The translations under genes were made by a program, and so were the position numbers. The notes beneath the pieces were generated by a model, which saw nothing but the letters and a program-made list of their open reading frames with translations, had not been told where the DNA came from and did not search any database. Below are positions 35,590 to 48,291 of a DNA stretch of 64,000 nucleotides, in pieces (positions within the stretch are counted from its first letter, which is position 1; the number at the start of each line of letters is the position of its first letter). The DNA is from Ignelater luminosus. Lineage: Eukaryota > Arthropoda > Insecta > Coleoptera > Elateridae. The stretch is taken from assembly GCA_011009095.1 (NCBI GenBank), contig VTPC01000672.1, positions 124,001 through 188,000 on the forward strand. Reading direction: 5' to 3'.

Positions 35590-37190
35590 TTTGATCTCTG
35601 AGATGTACACGGCAATCGTTGTAGAAGACAACAACTTGCTTGCCAAAACAACAAGCCCTGGCATTTTGGATCACGACACTATCTTCTTGACTCACCATCT
35701 TTTGTTTCGCCAATTTCTTTTACATTACGTTACATCAAGAATGCCTTTTCCATACTAATAATGCTGCAAAGATGGTGTTGTCACTTGCAAACTTGCTTAA
35801 CAACACAAACTTAGGATTTCAAATAAGAATAGGAAGAAACACAGAGGTGAACCTCACGCTCCTAGTATACGTAGATAACATCAGTCGTTCCGGCACAGGA
35901 ATCCACATTCAATATAAAAGTTAACGGGAGGCTTTCCTAAAGATACAAAAATGAGATTTGGCTTGGATAAATGCAAAACTTTAAGCGTTACTATGGAGAA
36001 GCTTGAAATTACAGAATAATACAACAGGCGAAAGGAAAACACTGCAAGGAATTCCAGCGGAAGATACCGATAGATATCTTACATTTCAGCAGACCAGGAT
36101 GATTGATCACATCACTGTTAAGACAGAGATTGCCTAGAAATACTTAGGTAGGGCCAAATCAATAGCTATAACCGAATTAAACGCAAACAACATTAAAGGC
36201 GATAAATACATCTGCTCGCCTACTCGTTTGGTGTCCCAATCGACTTAGCTAATATAAAGAGAAAGACCAATAGAATGTCGATACAACGCGAACCGCTACA
36301 GGAAGATTAAACTTACAAATTTGTACAATCAGTGGATTGTAACATTTAGATCTTATTTTTATAATAAAGCCATATACCAAGCAAACGATGGATACATACC
36401 ATAAGCATTAAACAAGAGAGAACGTCAAACACAAATTATAACATAAAACAGTCGTGGGGAAGACATTGTTTGCATGCTTTATCTCGACCTTATGTTGCTT
36501 GGCTGAGCAAGAGCCAATTATTCTTAAAAATCCAGGATTCTACGATGTCAATGCAAGACAAGGTGACAAAAATCAAAAACTACACCGAGTATGTTATGAG
36601 AGGTGGAGCAAAAGGACGACAAATACCGAAAATGCGGTAGTGCTGCTGAAACGATACAACATGTAACATCCGGCTGCAAAACACTGGCAAAAACATAGTT
36701 CAAAAGAAGCATGATCGAGTTACTAAGATATTATACATTGTATTCGGTTTAAAGTTCGACTTGCTGGTTGATCTTGCACTTTACTACCACTACTGTCCAG
36801 ATGCTGTAATAAAAGGTGACCTGTATAAATTGTATTGGAACAGAATAATACTTGCAGTACTAACAATCTCTTGTAATAGACTCGATATTACTGTATTCGG
36901 CAAGGGAAATAAAATAGTCTTGTATTCAATTAATATTGGAGTGCCTAACACCTGCAATCTTCAAGTTGCAATAACCGAAAACAGAACAAAATATCAGAAG
37001 CTAGCAATACAATTAAAACAGCATTAGAATGTTGGAGAAGCAACTGTCATGCCGATAGTGATATCCGCAACAGCCGTTATGTCTAAAGTGCTTCTCGAGG
37101 CACTAGATTTCCTGGGATTACCGCATACCTAATTTATAAAATGAAAATGCCATTGTCCTAGACACCTGCAATATAGTAAGAGGGTTTCTA
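35590..37190 (+). pseudogene. R4/Dong-clade LINE, 3' half (RT end and endonuclease)
   Basis: Plus-strand blocks in order are: VVEDNNLLA (about 35620); LANLLNNTNLGFQIRIGRNT then VYVDNI, the RT active-site box with the second Asp changed to Asn (35770-35885); MRFGLDKCKTLSVT (about 35950); GIPAEDTDRYLTFQQTRMID (36055-36105); KYLGRAKSIAITELN; SQLFLKIQDSTMSMQDKV (36500-36560); KHDRVTKILY and LKFDLL (36710-36770); LYKLYWNRII and RLDITVFGKGNKIVLYSINI (36810-36940), then GVPNTCNLQVAI and ATAVMSKVLLEALDFLGLP. This matches R4/Dong-type elements, which carry a restriction-like endonuclease at the C-terminus. Its expected PD...D residues read LD and N here, so that site is also lost. Frameshifts and stops are common. 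Confidence 0.75.
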
Positions 37191-37980
37191 GACATTTCAT
37201 CAAATTAGTAAGACATTCCTGTTGCTGTTATGCAATGAAGACAGAACACTTTTCATAAGTGGGCAATCTTTGGAAACACTTATCTGAAAGTAAGCCGGAT
37301 GGTGCCCATGCCTGCCGCTGTCCTTTAATTTTTCACGAAAAGTTGATCAATAATATTTTTTTCAACATCTATCTATGTTTTTTCACGGGCAGAGGGTAGG
37401 AAAAGGTTTCAATTGTCACAGCTGCATTGACTTTTTTGTTTGCACTTGCCTTCATGAGACTCGTGCGCTATCACATTTCAGGCCCTCCGCGTTTTCAGAT
37501 TTCGGCCTCACGCCTGAAATGTAACGTTGCTTGTATTGGAATTCTGGTCTAACATTCCAAGGTGTTGATTTCCATCTGTTTTTAGAAAAGAATCTTATCC
37601 AAGGAAAATACAATCTGACAAAATCGATCGAAACAATATAAATACCTAAACATTCCTTGAGGTTTGGTATCGGTCTTCGTACCGCTTAGTGACTTCCACC
37701 ACCAACCAATGAAGACAGAAAATTGCATGTGTCTTACGAACCGCTTTGACCGTGGTACGCCAAGAAGCCATCCACGTACACAAATACTTAGAGCCGAACA
37801 ATGCCATGTGTTGTGCAGATGAATGAAAACATCAGCTAGTTGGCTCACTACTCATCATCATCGTGTTCAATCCGCTATCCTGGTTGAAATTTCGGGGACC
37901 GCCGGTCTCACAAGCTATCCTATTCTGAATGCTTATGCTAGGTTTGGAATCCTAGGCTTTTGAGGAAGACAGCGCAGCGT

Positions 37981-37984
<4 letters not shown>
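37191..37984. other. Non-coding stretch with a short inverted repeat
   Basis: CATTTCAGGC at 37474-37483 and its exact inverse GCCTGAAATG at 37512-37521 could form a 10-bp stem around a GC-rich 28-base loop. This could be the end of a transposon. Nothing else is recognised. Confidence 0.35.
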
Positions 37985-38046
<62 letters not shown>

Positions 38047-38093
38047 TTCTCTGTCTGTCCCTCTCACCCTCTCTTCCTTCCTCCCTATTCTCC
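37985..38093 (+). repeat. CT-rich microsatellite, (TC)n
   Basis: An almost pure run of TC dinucleotides (37986-38030) passes into a mixed but still pyrimidine-only or near-pyrimidine stretch to 38093. Length is likely to vary between individuals. Long mirror-like pyrimidine runs can form triplex DNA. Confidence 0.95.
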
Positions 38094-41000
38094 GCTATTT
38101 CTTATAATCGCCTACCACTGGAAAAGAATGAGCAATACAATGTGGAAGTGAAGACGTACTTGAAGACCTAAATGAATGAAGATCTCACGTCACATTTTTG
38201 TGAAATTTGAACTAAATCATTCAGTAGCTATTTAGAATCTTTCTCTATCTTTTTATAGAGGTTTAATGCTGTTATCGGTATGAAGTTTTGCTAAATATAG
38301 CTATTGCTCAAAATGGCTTATTTGTTACATCCACTTACGCGTTCGCAGTTGCAAACCCTAAACTTTTTTGAGTAGCTATCGTAAATGACAGAAATCAAAA
38401 GAATTGTTCTTTTCTACCCGTGCAAATCTTTATTTAAATTAGATTAGCTTTATTTAATAGTTATTTGCATTAGGTATATCTTTGACAAATCTGTATAGAT
38501 TTTATTACACAATTTGTATGTCAGATATATAAAATGTTTCATTTAAGTGCTACTGACTCAACAGTTCAAAATTAATAAATGCAGTACTGTGTAAATTTAA
38601 ATTAAATACATCATTGATATAAAACAGCTTTAATAGCGTCATATTAAATTCTTTCTCTGTATTTTGTGAATTGTATTTCAACAAATCGATAGACAATATC
38701 CGAATGAATAAACTGCTCTTTTGTTCTCTTTTAATGTTTTGTGTTGTATAATTAATTGATAAATCTGTTGCCATAAATCGGCTTTTGCAAATTTTCCCCC
38801 AAAATTCGATTTTGGCAATTTTGCAAGACGTTGCGAAGTTTAATTTTTTCAAATCGATGAAAAATACAGTCATTTTCTCCCTAAATGTCAATCCCGTATA
38901 ACGTACGTCGGAACTTGAGAAATAAATTTAAGGATTTTATCCCATGCAATTTGGTATTCTGCTCCCTCGTCGTTTTGTGTATTTATTCTTGCAGCCTAGC
39001 AAATATTCACGCCAACATGTAAAACGTTCATGCTTGCAGAATTATGTTAGATATGTAGATAGTGTTATTTGCAAGAAGTCAAATCCGACTTCCACAGAGT
39101 GATAAGATAATTTAAAGATGTGATACGCATAATAATATACGTAAAACGAAGAGAGGTCGCGGCACTTTAATTACATTAAGTTTATTTGTGCAGTAAAAGC
39201 GCTAGGCGTTAGACTAGGCCGTAACCCGTTCGAGTTCTCCTACTGGAAACTTAGAAACCTCCAAACTGCGGAGTGTCACTCAAAGTTGGGTAAATGCCAC
39301 CGAAATCTGGGCTGGAAGTTCAAGCTCGCGGTTTATTAACGGGATTTAATTTACTCGCGCCCGTGTGCGTCACGTGACTACGATTGTTTGATTAAGGCCC
39401 TTTATATGAAGAAACTTCCTTCTAGCTAATTATGTGCCACTGTTATTGAAGTGTCGGATCCGCTAACTTTATGTGACTGTTCTGCTATAACCGTTACAGG
39501 TTTTCATATCCTCGTCACTGTTGCACATTTCAGGACAAGCCGTCGAAGAAACCCTGTCGGTTGAAATACAAAGTTACTTTGCACAAACTATTCACAATAC
39601 CTGGGAAATTTAGCTTGTCGATTTTCTTTGGCTATATATAAGAGGAGAATTATATTTGTCGGAGTTCTACGAAATGGTTATTTTGTATTTTGCATTTGTA
39701 TTTTAGACTGCAAAACGAAGTCATTATTCTTTTTAAAATTCAAAGTTTAGAACGATGCATTTTAAAGTACATGATAAATCTTCGGAGATTGAAACGTCTT
39801 TAATCGTCTTTAATAGTCATTTTTATCAAACAAGGAGTTTCGAAGACTTCGAGAACATTACTATGTATAATTTAAACATTAAGATACTGCTAATACCCTT
39901 TATACTCTTTGCTAATACCAATGATGATATGATATGAAGAATATTTTAATTTAAATTGTATGTAAATTTGTATAGATTTTATTTAGTCATTATAGATTGT
40001 TGATACAGCTCTGCTAAATAATGGAGACATTAATTTTTATTAGTTAGTGCAGTATTTTGTAGTTATTTTTTTTCAAAATTGTTTGCAATCATTCTTGAAG
40101 TAGTGTTTCTACATTTTGAAATTTAGACTGTTTAAGCAATTAGGCCAACACATTGTCTATTGGGTTTATATCAAGCATTCCAGAAAAAAGCCATTTTGAG
40201 TTGTCCATAGAATTAAATTCATGTCTGATTACTTTACCAATATCAAACAATCATTACTGTTACGTAGAGACCTATGAAAAACTTAGAAATTATTCCTATC
40301 CTATCTAGCCATGCTCTACAAGAATTCTCGAGTTGATCTTACACGTACAGGAAAATTGATTTCTGCTATGGCTTTTACACAAACCACTACACACTTTTTT
40401 TTGTCCGATTGAGGATTTCTACTGACAGTTTCTTTGTTGACGCATTTCTGTTTAAGTTTGAAACTGTACTATGGGAGATCTCAGGTTTTCTGACAACAGC
40501 ACCGTACTCTATCGATTTTTAACTTTGTTATAAATCTTGCTTAATCGGTAGCTTTTGCTATTGATATTGACTGACCTTTAAAATTATGAAATGTATGGCA
40601 TTGATTTGGATATATTTGGCAAGTATTGTAAAGTCATGATATAATTTTGATGCATCGGATCAGTCAGTTAATTAGTCAGTTAGTCTTGGTCTAGGTTAAA
40701 AAGTTATATACAAGATAGAAACTGTAGCTAAATTTAATCGAGGGCGGTGCAGACAGTCTGAGAATGTAACGTAACCTTGCGTTACAAAGGAGATTATGAA
40801 ATTTGAAATCTAGAAACAAACATCCTAGGCCAGACTAGCTCAGGGGTTGCCATAGGTGAAGGTTCTCATTTACACATACAATAAAACACAGAAATTCACT
40901 TTCTATAATATTCTATTAATTCGAAGAACCATAATACACAAAAACAAAATTATAAATATAGTGGAGCGCCAAAAAGAATTTAGATTAGTTTAAATTTTAA

Positions 41001-41828
41001 TAACAGAATAAATTTAAAAGTATAAAATTAAGATTTCAGAAAATTTATTTTACATTTCTCTAACAGTAAAGATTTATCAAAAGAGCCAGTCATATAAAAT
41101 GAATCGAATTGTAAAAATAGTTATCTCTCGACCTTGTTAAACATTTAAAGTTATAAGAAATACTGTATCTTTGCAATAATGAAATTTAGATAACTATAAC
41201 CTAAGCTTCTTTTAAAAAAATTCTAATTAAAGGAAAAGAAAAAAAACAATATTATGATGACGCTTTAGTTTAACCCCAAATTAAATTATAAAAAGAATAA
41301 CCCCTTTAAGTGAACATAAGTTATAAAAAAAAACAATTAAGAGAAACGACATTGAAATATAATTTTATAACTAATTAACTCACCAAGATTACTTCAGGAT
41401 GAGGTCAAGTAGCGCTACTGGACTTTTCCAAACATCTGAAAATTAATCAAAACAAGCGAAGAAAAAAAATCAATATCGCTCCCTTTATGTAATTGGCAAA
41501 CCTAAATATGACAAAAGTAATTAAGGAGTTTTCCAACAAAATTTACATTATTTAACAGAATTAAATAAACCAAGCGATTTTTGTTAACTTCAAATTCAAG
41601 TTAGTTACCTAGCTCATTTATCTTATTTTATCCAACAAAATTATATAAAAATTTTAAGTTTACGTATTAAAATTATACAACGCAATTCTGGACTCATTAA
41701 ACCGTGGAAAATTCGGAAGCAATTGACCAGGTGGATGTTCATACGCCTCTTCTCAAGGGTTCATTAAATCGGCAAGCAGTCAGGTCTAGAGGTTGAGAAA
41801 TCGTACCAGAAGAACTCCTATTTCATTG
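38094..41828. other. AT-rich DNA; possible conserved element at 39.1-39.5 kb
   Basis: No gene recognised. The section 39150-39480 has clearly higher GC and no long open frame, and contains CACGTGAC-type sequence at about 39370. It may be regulatory or a repeat relic. The 113-codon minus-strand open stretch at 38550-38891 is AT-driven and I treat it as chance. Confidence 0.3.
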
Positions 41829-42560
41829 CTCCCGACAGGTTAATTAATGCCGACTCCAGAAGGCTAATTAGTGATTCCTCCAAAGGGGTCGTCCATTAAT
41901 CACGTAAGGTTTTTAAGCCCCCTTTTTACACCCACCCCTCTAGTGATACGTGGTGAGGTTCTAAGTTACCCCACCCCCCACCTATCTAACATCACGTGTA
42001 ATTTTTCTTTGTTAAACAAAAACTCAAAAAAACAGTACATATTAATTTAAAAAGTGTCCTCGGACCATGGGTTTACTTGACTATTTTTGACACTGACAAA
42101 TGAAGAAGCATCTTGAAGACGACGGCCTCAGAAAATCCCGTGCGGGTGATGGGGAGGGGGCTCCTAAAAATTGTTATTGGTTGCTTTTTAGACACAATTC
42201 GCTCACTCAATAGCAAGGGCCTTATTCACATGACGCGCCTTATCGTGTCTTTATAAAACACGATTTTAAGCACACGTAACGTGTCTTAATGTGGTTATCA
42301 AATTTGACACTGGCAAAGGGAATACGATCTCACAGATCGACCACGTCAATTGCGCGTTACTTAACGTGATGTCATACGGCAGCTCAGAGCAAGGCATTCT
42401 CGGGCATGGTTGCGCGAAAATGTACACGTGATATGTAACAACAACCCCCCTCCCCCATTGTGATCAATAGTGATGTTATCCAAAGCCCCCCTCCCCTACT
42501 TGGACCTCACGTGATTAATGGACAATCCCAAAAGGATAATTAATGTCTCTTCCGTAAAAG
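41829..42560 (+). repeat. Short minisatellite, 24-25-bp units, split by a MITE
   Basis: Units beginning with CTCC/TTCC and containing AGG-TAATTA-TG start at 41829, 41854 and 41878; the third is cut after CTCCAAA at 41884 and resumes with AGGATAATTAATGTCTCT at 42532, followed by a fourth partial unit (TTCCGTAAAAGGCTAATAG). The unit spacing is restored when 41885-42529 is removed. Confidence 0.65.
41885..42529. mobile_element. 645-bp MITE with GTCCATTAATCACGT ends
   Basis: The left end GGGGTCGTCCATTAATCACG and the inverted right end GGGATTGTCCATTAATCACG agree at 23 of 26 bases when read through the following AGGT. Inside, C-rich stretches (ACCCCACCCCCCACC, CCCCCCTCCCCC) also face each other in inverted orientation, so the arms may be longer and decayed. 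A run of A bases lies on each side. No coding frame. The superfamily is not clear to me. Confidence 0.75.
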
Positions 42561-45500
42561 GCTAATAGTACAAAAAAACCGAATGATGCATCAGAAAGGG
42601 CACAACAATAAAGAATTATCCTTACCCTAAGATTTAGGTCTTTTAAACACTACAATTCGCGTCAAAGATGGCTACTGCGAGAACACAGCGCAAGACCTCT
42701 TTGCGTTCTCCCTGTCTTGTTCAAACAACTTTCTCCCCCCCCCCCCAGACCAGACAACCAGATTCACAAATATATTTTAAAAACAGGAAACTATACCCAG
42801 CGTCTCACTGTCACCAAGTAATATTAAGTAAGAAGGAGATATTCAACTTGAGTTTGATTAATAAAAGAATAGGACTACAAGAAATTATAAACCCGCGCCT
42901 CAAGGGTAAAGGACAACAATTTTGCAACAGGAATTGATGAAATTACTGTTACAAGAATAATAATAACAAATTTAACCAATCAATGTAGCTTTAATAAACT
43001 ACAGAAATTCTCAAAAAAATTTTATTTACCTCTGCTAAAATACGTAAAGAAAAGTTTTGCTCTGGTTCGTTTTTCAAAACAGTCAGTAACTTTTATTTGA
43101 AATATGCCCACAGGAAAAACCACAAAGAAAACCTCGCCGAAAGCTTTATATCATGGGTGGTATGGAAACGAGCTAAAATTACATAATGCATGTTTACAGG
43201 AAAAATGGCACAAATCAATACAAGTCGTTTGCAAAATAATCGTAGTCTACAATTTTTCTTATAACCATTTTTCCCGTCAAACGAGCCAGTTTTGAGATAT
43301 TCGAAGTGAAAAACAGCGTTATACTGATTTTTAGTAAATGTTGTGCACTGCAAGGTACTCTCAATTTCGAACATTGTTTGGGGGAGCAGTTGGATGACGG
43401 ATGCAGAACTTAAAGATAATTCTTTTGTTCCTATTCACTTTTCGTTCGAGCAACGATTTGGAAGAGAAATGCAAAACACTAGCAGAGAGTTCGCATTGGA
43501 AGTGTTTCATTCCCCAACCAGGTGGGAATTCTCCGATGTTTATTTCTGTCAGTACTTCAATTATAAAAACTTTATGAATTGTTTCTCTTATCCGTGTACT
43601 CGAGTAATCAACACTCGCTAAATAATGATGCATAAGAAACGGAAAAATGTTTGGAATAACTTTATTTAGAAATTCTAATCTTTGACACACTGGTAACGAA
43701 GCTAGTTAATTTAGAAAGATATTTACCTTCAAAACGAAAGCTTGCATCTCAGATACTTCTATTATTTTGTTTTTTATTTTTCATTTGTTATTGAAATGTA
43801 AAAGAACTTTTTCATTAGAAATTTCGTGATAATAATAATTAAATATGAGATCAAAATATCTTTAATTGAATTAATCAGGACTACTGTTATCTGTATTCGT
43901 TTCTTTTGTTTCACTTGAATAAGTAGACAAAAGTCAAATACCATCACTGCTTAATAACGAGATCATTCAAAGTTATTCTCAAGTATCTGTCTTGAAGTCG
44001 TGTTTGCAATAATTATGCAATTCAAAAATTAAACTTTCGAATGAATCATCAAAATAAAATGAATTATCGGCAAAATATCACTACTTCTGGGATTTTATTA
44101 CTTTCGGGCATAAAATATTCTCTGTTTGTTTTTATCGAAATTAATCCATTGTAATCATATTCCTTTTGCATTCTGGAGTGATCTTTTTACAACGCATTAC
44201 AAAAGTTTTATAAAAGCTTGTATTTCATAAAACTTTTAACAAACTTCTAAAGAATAATGAAGACAAACAGATCTTTTAACAAAGCCCAATAAGTTCAATA
44301 AAATTTTACAGAAAGATATTGAAGAGCCCACGCAACCCACATTATAAAAGAATGTTTATGAGAATAATATTGATTTAGGGCGTTTTGTATTTCAAAATCA
44401 CATTAAAATTTAGGTAGTTCGGTTTTTCGTTCAACGACTTATTGCTTTTATATAAAAACAAACTTAAATAGGTGGTTATGAAAAGTATGTTCCGAAAACA
44501 GTAATTGTAGATGATTGACACTGCTGGAAAATGGGATACTTACTCTTCAGCTTTATTATTTTTCCATTAAGAGTATTTGAGGGCACTTAATGTTCCTGTT
44601 ATTACAAGAAGTTATAAAACCAACAAAATTATACATGACATGGAAATTATTACGTACCGGACAACTAGCTAATGGCAGTTTTATTCTACATAGTTTTAAT
44701 TGAATGTCATTTAAGTGCAAACAATAATTTGTTTCTCTTTCAGGAGTTATTGCGTTATTGTTATAAAACACAATATACCTAGCTAATTTTCTTATATTGA
44801 AATTTATTGAAGTTGTATTGAGCATTAAAAGGAAAAATTTGTGACTGGCTAACCATGTTAATTAACTGTGTTTGTTTAAATTTTGAAGAATTACAAGTTA
44901 TCTAGCAACCGGGAGTTTTTATCATTTTGATGATAAAAAATCTTTCAAGTCACACACTTTTAACCTACATATTGAGATTTAGAACAATCTCGGTGATAAT
45001 AGAATACCATTTATATTCCAATATATGCGATTTACATAAAGTGAAATATTAGAGTATGTTATGTCAATCAGACTAATAAAGTGGAAAATCGAGGTTAAAC
45101 AACATCCTATCTAAATTAATAGGGGCATGTTTCTCACGGGAAATTCTTATTTAATACAATAACATCACTATACTTATTGGAATTTTACCCAAATTAAAGA
45201 AAGAGAACATTCTTGAAAATTGCTTATTTAGCAACAAAGTAATAAAGGTAGTGTAAACTAAATTGTCATGGGTGTTCTAATATGCATAAAATGTGATAAT
45301 TTACTACTAGAATAGGCATTCACGTGGATACATCAAAGATTGATGTCAACAATTAAGGAGATTTACTATAGTTATAAAATATTAACAATCATTTTATTAT
45401 TAGCTGCACGTCACAAAACATTAACAGTTTTAGTATTTTGTATAGCTGATTTCAAATGTTTATCAATTGAATTATTGCTATCGGAATTAGCTGTTGATTC

Positions 45501-46917
45501 AAACGAACAATTTAATCATATCCGTGTAATTACGTAATTATAATGCTTTTATGTTTACAATACATATATCACGTTTCTTGATGAATAGTACATTAAAAGG
45601 TACACTAAACATTTAAAGAGAGATTTGGTTATATTAAAAATCAATCTGAGGATGAAGCTTGTAGAACGTGATACTTTAAAGATGTTTGCGCTTCTAGTCG
45701 AGTTTTTGATGGTTTTAGGCTTTGGAAATTCTTGTAAAATACTGAAGAATGAATAGTTTTAACGACAAAATAGAGGTATCAGAAATGTGCTAGTTCCCTT
45801 AAGTTTGCTAATTTTTCCTCTCCGATCACTAATACAAATAAGAAAAATAGAACTGGCCCCATGTACTTCCCTGCAAAACACCATGTTAGATCGTATTACT
45901 ACACTTAATACCTACTTAAGTTTTTGGGAACGATCAGTTAAGTGTTTGCAAAACAAATTGTTACATACTAAACTGCGCAGTCTAATAAATTATAGTTTTG
46001 ATAACTAACGAAGCTTCTTTAGAAATGTAAACAAGTATAGCTTTACAAAATCGGTTGGCATCTGTAAAGAATATTTAAATTTAATGAAGAGAGTGGAACC
46101 CGGCTCATAAAGTAGATAATTCTGTGTATATTAGCAACATCCAAGAACTTTCTGAATTCTGCTCAGGTAGTATAACTATTTGCAATTTGTCTATCATTCG
46201 ATAGCTTTAAGAATACAGTTTGGGTACTATAGCTTGCGATTAATCCTGATTACTTTTTAATGATATTCTAAAATGATCATTAGCAGATGTCTTTTCAATA
46301 ATTCTTTATAACATTGGTCCAATGCTTAAGAATCTAAGGACAATATCATTATGTTTATGTAAGGCACTTTGGTCAGTGACGTTACAATTGCAGCTCTTTG
46401 TATTTTGAAGAACGTACAAAAGAATCATTTATTATGTTTGCTATGATACCTCTGCAGTAAACGTTTCTGAATATCTTCGACGGTTACTCATGCGACTGAA
46501 GATTTTGAGTTTGTATGTATCTATTCAAGAGCTGTAGATTTCTGAATGTCGGGCCACGTTGATAAAGTATTTATTTATATTAACTGCAAGTTATATCATC
46601 AAGAAGTATAATGACATTGCTTCATTTGTCTTTTCCCAGTTTCCCTGAAACGCTGCCATAGTACTTTCATGAAACCCTGTTTCTAAACATTTATTTTCCA
46701 CTTTGAGAGCAACTGTTCCTTATAGGCCTATTAGATCTTGTTGATGTTTGATGAACCTCTTAACTTCATGTGGCACACTTGTTTCCTGATCTTGTAAAAA
46801 TGCTCAGTCAAGAGTCTCTTCGTCAAATACATGAGAAGATTTAGGAGGATTTTTTCAAATTCATCGTATTTATTGCTTAGAAATCTCCTTCCAATGTTAA
46901 CTTAGTCATTTTATTTA
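42561..46917. other. AT-rich DNA, nothing firmly recognised
   Basis: Open frames at 42668 and 43343 are short and not recognised. The part 43080-43380 contains TTGAGATATTCGAAGTGAAA and similar text of the kind often seen inside insect MITEs, but no ends could be defined. Confidence 0.3.
42735..42746 (+). repeat. Run of 12 C bases
   Basis: An uninterrupted C12 inside a short open stretch that starts at ATG 42668. Such runs are prone to length change and to sequencing error, so any frame across it is unreliable. Confidence 0.9.
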
Positions 46918-46925
46918 CTAGTTAT

Positions 46926-48283
46926 CAGGGATGTGTAACGCTATAAAAAAGTTAATGGAAAACAAAACACTAACCGAAAAAATAAAAAGTTATAAAACGT
47001 AATCAAAAACGAAAACGGCATTTTCAATGGGTTAATAACGTTTTTTTTTTCGATTTTCTAACTTTTTGGGGGTCAAGAGCTCGAATTATAAAACAGCGTC
47101 TATACTCGTAGAATAAATGCATACAGTTGCTGCTGAGCAGTATGTAGTTAACTTCCAATTAAGATTGTAAATAGGAACAGTGATGCATTTCGCTCATACT
47201 CTGGACAGCACCATACCAATCATACAATACACCCGTCGATGTCCTCGATTCCTCACAGGAACCAGAAATACCATCGGCACGAGTTTGTTTCAAGTAGTGA
47301 TTGTTCAGTTTATATGTCGATAACGGACGGACATATTGAGAGATTCTACCCTGTCCTGTCTCATACGATTTAGTTTTAACCCTAGTCCATAGACACGCAA
47401 CTAACCGTACGTACCCCAGATTAAATAGACAAGAGGTGATATTAATAATGACTGGTTTTTCAAGGTTCTCTTCAGTAAGTTATGTTAGTCTGGAAGTGAA
47501 CAAATGAGAGTATCTTAAAATCGATATTTTCAAGTATATCTTTATATTTAGACTGAGAATCTCCAGTGCGCGTCAGTGAATGTTGTTTTGCTTATCTGCA
47601 TCAAACTGCAGCAGAAAAACAGTACTTGCTAATAGTAGTCTAAGTGAGTCAGTTAGTGGTTCAGATAAATAATGCGGTCATCGGTATCCCTACTGATATT
47701 GAATACTTAGCGAGGCCGCCATAAGTTGGTTTCCGCAATATCCCGTAGTTTGCTACTTTGTTTTATGTTGATGCTCAGGACAAGAAATTTTAAGAAAGCT
47801 AATGATTTTCAAATCCAGCAAAGTGAACACAATAATTTTAACATTATAGGTTCTGTAGAGTGAACCGATGAAAAACAACTAAACAAAACTCTTCAAACTA
47901 TGGGACCTGCTTGTATTACAAAAATTACAAGACAGGGCATTCAAGAAAAGCATAGAAGAGAAAAGAATTTAATCAAAATTAACAACTTATTTTGTTAAGT
48001 TGTAGTGTATGTTGTTTTATTAAATTTATAAATATAATTGCACTAATAATTTATTTAAAATAGTGAACAAATTCAGTTCTGCGAACATAGTTGGTTTTTA
48101 TTAGTACACACAACTGAGCCGCTACTGAAAATTAAAACCCAAGAACGAGATAATTACCTTATTTTACTGTTACACGAAACGATATTATTTATAAAAGCCA
48201 AGAATGTATCAAAAACGATATTTTACAAAACATCCAAAAGAAAAACGTAACGAAAACGGTGTTTGACATTTTTCACATCCCTG
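46926..48283. mobile_element. Non-autonomous hAT-type element with perfect target duplication
   Basis: The ends CAGGGATGTG (46926) and CACATCCCTG (ending 48283) are exact inverted repeats of 10 bases. They are flanked by identical 8-bp copies, CTAGTTAT, at 46918-46925 and 48284-48291. Ten-base CAGGG-type ends with 8-bp duplications indicate the hAT superfamily. Near both ends are AACGAAAACGG-type motifs, possibly subterminal binding sites. I saw no transposase frame in the 1358 bp, so it depended on another element. Confidence 0.88.
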
Positions 48284-48291
48284 CTAGTTAT

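Noticed and set aside
37960-38151. Frame encoding a Leu-Ser repeat protein
   Set aside because: It is simply the translation of the CT microsatellite.
38550-38891. 113-codon minus-strand frame
   Set aside because: Lys, Asn, Phe and Ile dominate as expected from AT-rich DNA; no motif and no context.
42668-42937. 89-codon frame starting MATARTQRKTSLRS
   Set aside because: It crosses a C12 run, where the frame is unreliable, and has no recognisable domain; AT-rich second half.
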